Positions 49,998 to 54,050 of a stretch of DNA of 54,050 bases are shown one piece after another. The number at the start of each line of letters is the position of its first letter. The stretch's first letter is position 1. A model generated the notes under the pieces. That model was given only the letters and a program-made list of their open reading frames with translations. It did not search any database and was not told the origin of the DNA. Location of the stretch: assembly GCA_910587955.1 (NCBI GenBank), contig CAJUNN010000014.1, forward strand, positions 1 to 54,050. The letters run 5' to 3'. The position numbers and the translations under genes were made by a program. Origin of the DNA: an uncultured Lachnospiraceae bacterium (GTDB taxonomy: Bacteria; Bacillota; Clostridia; Lachnospirales; Lachnospiraceae).

Positions 49998-52900
49998 ATG
50001 AGCAGAAGAACAGACATTCACAAGGTATTGATTATCGGCTCCGGCCCCATTATTATCGGACAGGCCTGCGAGTTCGATTATTCCGGTACCCAGGCCTGCA
50101 AGGCCCTAAAAAAACTGGGTTATGAGATTGTACTTGTAAATTCCAACCCGGCCACCATTATGACCGATCCGGAAACGGCGGATGTTACTTACATTGAACC
50201 GCTCAACGTAGAGCGGCTGACACAGATTATCGAAAAAGAGAGACCAGATGCCTTATTGCCGAATCTCGGTGGACAGTCCGGTCTCAATCTTTGTTCGGAG
50301 CTTTCCAAAGCCGGAGTCCTGGAAAAGTATCAGGTGAAGGTTATCGGTGTTCAGGTGGATGCTATTGAACGGGGAGAAGACCGGATTGAATTTAAAAATA
50401 CCATGGACAGCCTGGGGATCGAGATGGCCCGGAGCGAAGTGGCTTACAGTGTGGAGCAGGCGGCGGAGATTGCCGGCCGTCTGGGGTATCCGGTGGTTCT
50501 GCGTCCGGCCTATACCATGGGCGGAGCAGGAGGCGGCCTGGTCTACAATGTGGAAGAATTAAAGACGGTGGTGGCCAGAGGCCTGCAGGCCAGCCTGGTG
50601 GGCCAGGTGCTGGTGGAAGAGTCTATCCTGGGCTGGGAAGAGCTGGAGCTTGAGGTAGTCCGGGACAGCAAAAACAATATCATTACCGTCTGCTTTATTG
50701 AAAATATCGATCCGCTGGGGGTACATACGGGTGACTCCTTCTGTTCCGCTCCTATGCTAACCATTTCGGAGGAGGTACAGAAACGCCTGCAGAGGAAGTC
50801 CTATCAGATTGTGGAGGCTATCCAGGTGATTGGCGGCACCAATGTCCAGTGGGCCCATGATCCGGTAACAGACCGGGATATTGTCATTGAGATCAATCCC
50901 CGGACATCCCGCTCTTCGGCGCTGGCCTCCAAAGCTACGGGATTTCCCATCGCCCTGGTGTCTGCCATGCTGGCTTCCGGCCTGACCCTGGATGAGATTC
51001 CCTGCGGCAAATACGGGACTCTGGATAAGTATGTGCCGGGAGGAGATTATATTGTCATTAAATTTGCCCGCTGGGCCTTTGAAAAATTTAAGGGCGTGGA
51101 AGATAAGCTGGGGACCCAGATGCGCGCTGTGGGTGAAGTGATGAGTATTGGAAAGACCTATAAGGAGGCTTTCCAGAAAGCCATCCGCAGCCTGGAAACC
51201 GGCCGTTACGGCTTGGGATTTGCCAAAAATTTTCATGAGAAGTCCAAGAAGGAGCTTCTGAAAATGCTGGATGTAGCTACCAGTGAGCGTCAGTTCCTGA
51301 TGTACGAGGCCCTGCGCAAGGGAGCTACGGTGGAGGAGCTTTACCAGCTCACCCGGATCAAGCACTATTTTATTGAACAGATGAAGGAGCTGGTGGAGGA
51401 AGAGGAAGAGCTGCTGAAAGGGAAAGGCCACGTTCCAGGGCCGGAGGCTTTGAAAAGGGCCAAGCAGGACGGATTTTCCGATCGGTATCTGAGCCGGATT
51501 CTGGAGGTTCCGGAGGAGGAGATCCGCAGGAGCCGCCTTTCCATAGGGGTGGCGGAAACTTGGGAGGCCGTCCATGTGAGCGGAACAAAAGACAACGCAT
51601 ATTATTATTCTACGTATCATACGGCAAAGCCTTCCGGCAGGGAGCAGGAGCAGAGCGCTGCCGCAGAGCGTCCCAAGATTATGATCCTGGGCGGAGGCCC
51701 CAACCGTATCGGACAGGGAATCGAGTTTGACTATTGCTGTGTCCATGCAGCCATTGCCCTGAAAAAGCTGGGCTTTGAGACCATCATTGTAAACTGCAAC
51801 CCGGAGACGGTGTCTACGGACTACGATACTTCGGATAAGCTCTATTTCGAGCCGCTGACCCTGGAGGATGTACTGAGCATCTATGAGAAGGAGAAGCCGG
51901 TAGGTGTGATCGCCCAGTTCGGCGGACAGACGCCTTTAAACCTGGCCGCGGATCTGGAGAAGAACGGCGTGCGCATTCTGGGAACCAGCCCGGAAATCAT
52001 TGATTTGGCGGAGGATCGGGATCGGTTCCGGGCGATTATGGAGAAGCTTTCCATTCCCATGCCGGAGGCCGGAATGGCTGTGGACGTGGAGGAAGCCCTG
52101 GAAATCGCGGAACAGATCGGTTATCCGGTTATGGTGCGTCCCTCCTATGTGCTGGGCGGCCGGGGCATGGAGGTGGTTCACGATCCGGAGAATCTCAGGG
52201 AATATATGCGGGCAGCCGTGGGCGTAACGCCGGATCGGCCCATTCTCATTGACCGTTTCCTCCACCATGCCATGGAGTGCGAGGCCGACGCCATCTGTGA
52301 CGGAACTCATGCTTTTGTGCCTGCAGTGATGGAACATATTGAGCTGGCAGGCGTCCATTCGGGGGATTCCGCCTGCATTCTGCCCTCCTTAAATATTTCC
52401 GAGGAGAATGTAAAGACCATCAAAGAGTACACGAAAAAAATCGCAGAGGAAATGCACGTCTGCGGCCTGATGAATATGCAGTATGCCATTGAGGACGGAA
52501 AGGTCTTTGTACTGGAGGCAAATCCCAGGGCATCCAGAACCGTACCCCTGGTATCCAAGGTCTGCGGCATTCAGATGGTGCAGCTGGCCACCCAGGTGAT
52601 TACAGAGGATTTGACAGGCACGCCTTCTCCGGTACAGGATTTAAAGGAAAGGAACATCCGCCATTACGGAGTCAAGGAGGCTGTTTTCCCCTTTAATATG
52701 TTCCAGGAGGTGGATCCGCTGCTGGGGCCGGAGATGCGCTCCACAGGAGAGGTGCTGGGCCTGGCATCCAACTTTGGGGAGGCCTTCTATAAGGCCCAGG
52801 AGGCCACTCAGACCTGCCTGCCCTTAAGCGGAACGGCTCTAATTAGCGTGAGTGACCGGGATAAGCCAGAGGTGGTACAGGTGGCGAGAGGGCTGTATGA

Positions 52901-53243
52901 GGATGGATTCCGGATTATGGCCACTGGACGCACCTACGATTTGATTGCGGCTGACGGAATTCCCGCCGAGAAGGTGAAGAAGCGCCAGGAGGGGAGACCC
53001 AATATTCTGGATTACATTGCCAACGGGCAGGTGCAGCTGATTGTAAACACGCCCTCCGGCAAGGAGAGCGTCTATGACGACAGCTACATCCGCAAGGCGG
53101 CCATTAAGGGCAAGATTCCCTATATGACGACAATGGCGGCGGCCATCGCTACCGTGGAAGGAATCAGGAAGGTGCGGGAGAAAAACGGGGATCTGGAGGT
53201 AAAATCCCTTCAGCAGCTCCACAGTGAGATTGAAACCCTGTAA
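49998..53243 (+). CDS. carB: Carbamoyl-phosphate synthase large subunit
   Basis: 1081-residue enzyme that makes carbamoyl phosphate from ammonia, bicarbonate and ATP for pyrimidines and arginine. Two homologous halves each start with a dinucleotide-binding-like motif (IIGSGPIIIGQACEFDYSGT and ILGGGPNRIGQGIEFDYCCV) and contain an ATP-grasp domain; the final 130 residues are the MGS-like regulatory domain. No carA neighbour, unlike the usual carAB pair. It ends 2 bases from the convergent next gene with no room for a hairpin terminator between. Confidence 0.97.
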   Translation: MSRRTDIHKVLIIGSGPIIIGQACEFDYSGTQACKALKKLGYEIVLVNSNPATIMTDPETADVTYIEPLNVERLTQIIEKERPDALLPNLGGQSGLNLCSELSKAGVLEKYQVKVIGVQVDAIERGEDRIEFKNTMDSLGIEMARSEVAYSVEQAAEIAGRLGYPVVLRPAYTMGGAGGGLVYNVEELKTVVARGLQASLVGQVLVEESILGWEELELEVVRDSKNNIITVCFIENIDPLGVHTGDSFCSAPMLTISEEVQKRLQRKSYQIVEAIQVIGGTNVQWAHDPVTDRDIVIEINPRTSRSSALASKATGFPIALVSAMLASGLTLDEIPCGKYGTLDKYVPGGDYIVIKFARWAFEKFKGVEDKLGTQMRAVGEVMSIGKTYKEAFQKAIRSLETGRYGLGFAKNFHEKSKKELLKMLDVATSERQFLMYEALRKGATVEELYQLTRIKHYFIEQMKELVEEEEELLKGKGHVPGPEALKRAKQDGFSDRYLSRILEVPEEEIRRSRLSIGVAETWEAVHVSGTKDNAYYYSTYHTAKPSGREQEQSAAAERPKIMILGGGPNRIGQGIEFDYCCVHAAIALKKLGFETIIVNCNPETVSTDYDTSDKLYFEPLTLEDVLSIYEKEKPVGVIAQFGGQTPLNLAADLEKNGVRILGTSPEIIDLAEDRDRFRAIMEKLSIPMPEAGMAVDVEEALEIAEQIGYPVMVRPSYVLGGRGMEVVHDPENLREYMRAAVGVTPDRPILIDRFLHHAMECEADAICDGTHAFVPAVMEHIELAGVHSGDSACILPSLNISEENVKTIKEYTKKIAEEMHVCGLMNMQYAIEDGKVFVLEANPRASRTVPLVSKVCGIQMVQLATQVITEDLTGTPSPVQDLKERNIRHYGVKEAVFPFNMFQEVDPLLGPEMRSTGEVLGLASNFGEAFYKAQEATQTCLPLSGTALISVSDRDKPEVVQVARGLYEDGFRIMATGRTYDLIAADGIPAEKVKKRQEGRPNILDYIANGQVQLIVNTPSGKESVYDDSYIRKAAIKGKIPYMTTMAAAIATVEGIRKVREKNGDLEVKSLQQLHSEIETL

Positions 53244-53245
53244 TG

Positions 53246-54001
53246 CTATTTCCCGGCAGGAAGGGAGAGCGCGCGGATAAAATCCGGGTCTGTATAGGGA
53301 GCGTAGAGGCTGTCCAGCACAGCCCGGAACATGCGCTCCTTAGCTCCCGGATGTTCTTGGTTCAGCCGCCGCTGCAGCTGTTCTGCATATTCCCGTTTGG
53401 TATGTCCGTCAGCCGGGCAGGGGCTTTTGCAGACCGGAAGGCTGTATTTATTCCGAAAGCCGATGATATCCGCCTCGTCCACATATAAGAGAGGGCGGAT
53501 GACGGTCAGATCCATCCGGTCCAGATATGTGACCGGGGCAAAGCTGTGGAAACGTCCTTCAAATATCAGGGAGAGCAGCATGGTATTTACCACATCGTCT
53601 TTGTGGTGGGCGTAGGCTACTTTATTGCAACCGGTCTCTTTGATAGCCTGATTTAGGGCTCCTTTGCGCATTTTGGCACAGAGGGCGCAGGGATTGCTTT
53701 CCTTGCGGACCTGAAAGACCACCTCGTAGATATCCGTTTTCACAACGGTGTAGGGAATGTCCATTTCCCGGCACAGAGCCCGGATGGGATCCAGACAGAA
53801 ATCCGGGAATCCCAGATCTATGGTAATGGCTTCCAGATCAAAACGGGCAGGATAGAAGCGTTTTAAGCCCTGGAGGGCATATAGGAGCGCAAGGCTGTCT
53901 TTTCCGCCGGAGATTCCCACGGCTATTTTGTCTCCGTCTTCGATCATATGATAATCGTCAATGGCTCTTCTTGTATAGCTCAGCAGCTGCTGTAGTTTCA
54001 T
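53246..54001 (-). CDS. TtcA-family tRNA 2-thiolation protein
   Basis: 251-residue PP-loop ATPase. SGGKDS (31-36) binds ATP; C105 and C108 (CALC) and a later CKSPCPADGH provide cysteines for a cluster or sulfur transfer. AYAHHKDD and IRPLLYVDEADI are TtcA-like. Two ATG starts lie close together: 54013 directly touches the AAAGGA site, while 54001 (MKLQQLLSYTRR) has it 12 bases upstream; I prefer 54001. It would thiolate a tRNA cytidine or similar base. Confidence 0.85.
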   Translation of the reverse strand: MKLQQLLSYTRRAIDDYHMIEDGDKIAVGISGGKDSLALLYALQGLKRFYPARFDLEAITIDLGFPDFCLDPIRALCREMDIPYTVVKTDIYEVVFQVRKESNPCALCAKMRKGALNQAIKETGCNKVAYAHHKDDVVNTMLLSLIFEGRFHSFAPVTYLDRMDLTVIRPLLYVDEADIIGFRNKYSLPVCKSPCPADGHTKREYAEQLQRRLNQEHPGAKERMFRAVLDSLYAPYTDPDFIRALSLPAGK

Positions 54002-54050
54002 AGTTATATCCATTCCTTTCGCTTCGCTCAGGCACAAAACGTAATGAAAA

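Overview
The window is about 54 kb of chromosomal DNA from a motile, anaerobic-type Firmicute, most likely a Lachnospiraceae/Clostridia member. This inference rests on the clostridial flagellar gene order with FliY, CheC, CheD and CheV, the strong AAGGAGG-type ribosome binding sites, classic sigma-A promoters, a PadR/DUF2812 pair, and roughly balanced base composition. I saw no rRNA, tRNA, CRISPR array, insertion sequence or prophage gene. No stretch longer than 300 bases lacks a gene.

Positions 1-18098 are one long plus-strand flagellar/chemotaxis operon that starts before the window: flgD (partial), a TIGR02530-type flagellar operon protein, flgE, flbD/swrD, motA, motB, fliM, cheY, flgC, fliY, fliO, fliP, fliQ, fliR, flhB, flhA, fliA, two rod/hook proteins, cheC, cheD, cheV and an EAL-HDOD protein. 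It ends at a bidirectional terminator (18117-18155). Neighbours that are missing are informative: there is no fliL between motB and fliM, no flhF/flhG between flhA and fliA, and no cheA, cheW, cheB or cheR.

Positions 18158-19754 hold a minus-strand pair, a ParA-type ATPase and a ComFB-domain protein with a basic N-terminus and a long Pro/Ala/Glu linker. This pair is my best candidate for an undescribed system: a cyclic-dinucleotide-linked positioning device in a motility locus whose FlhF/FlhG genes are not in the usual place.

Positions 19807-34065 hold late motility genes: fliD-fliS-chaperone from a FliA-type promoter, an FtsE-like ATPase, a second FliD-like protein, a degenerate nucleotidyltransferase-like protein, two chemoreceptors, an unknown tail-anchored protein, a DUF5610-like protein and an unknown coiled-coil protein. 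At least three FliA-type promoters are visible, two of them upstream of genes of unknown function.

Positions 34144-39730 hold a signalling block: a REC-HD-GYP-GGDEF regulator, a hybrid histidine kinase and a PilZ protein. From 39754 onward the genes are mainly housekeeping: miaB; a papain-like protein, a YfbR-type nucleotidase, a zinc-ribbon membrane protein and endonuclease IV; a PadR/DUF2812 module with a perfect promoter-operator; a beta-CASP nuclease, an amidase, a cytidylate-kinase-like protein, dtd and carB; and a convergent ttcA-type gene at the right edge.
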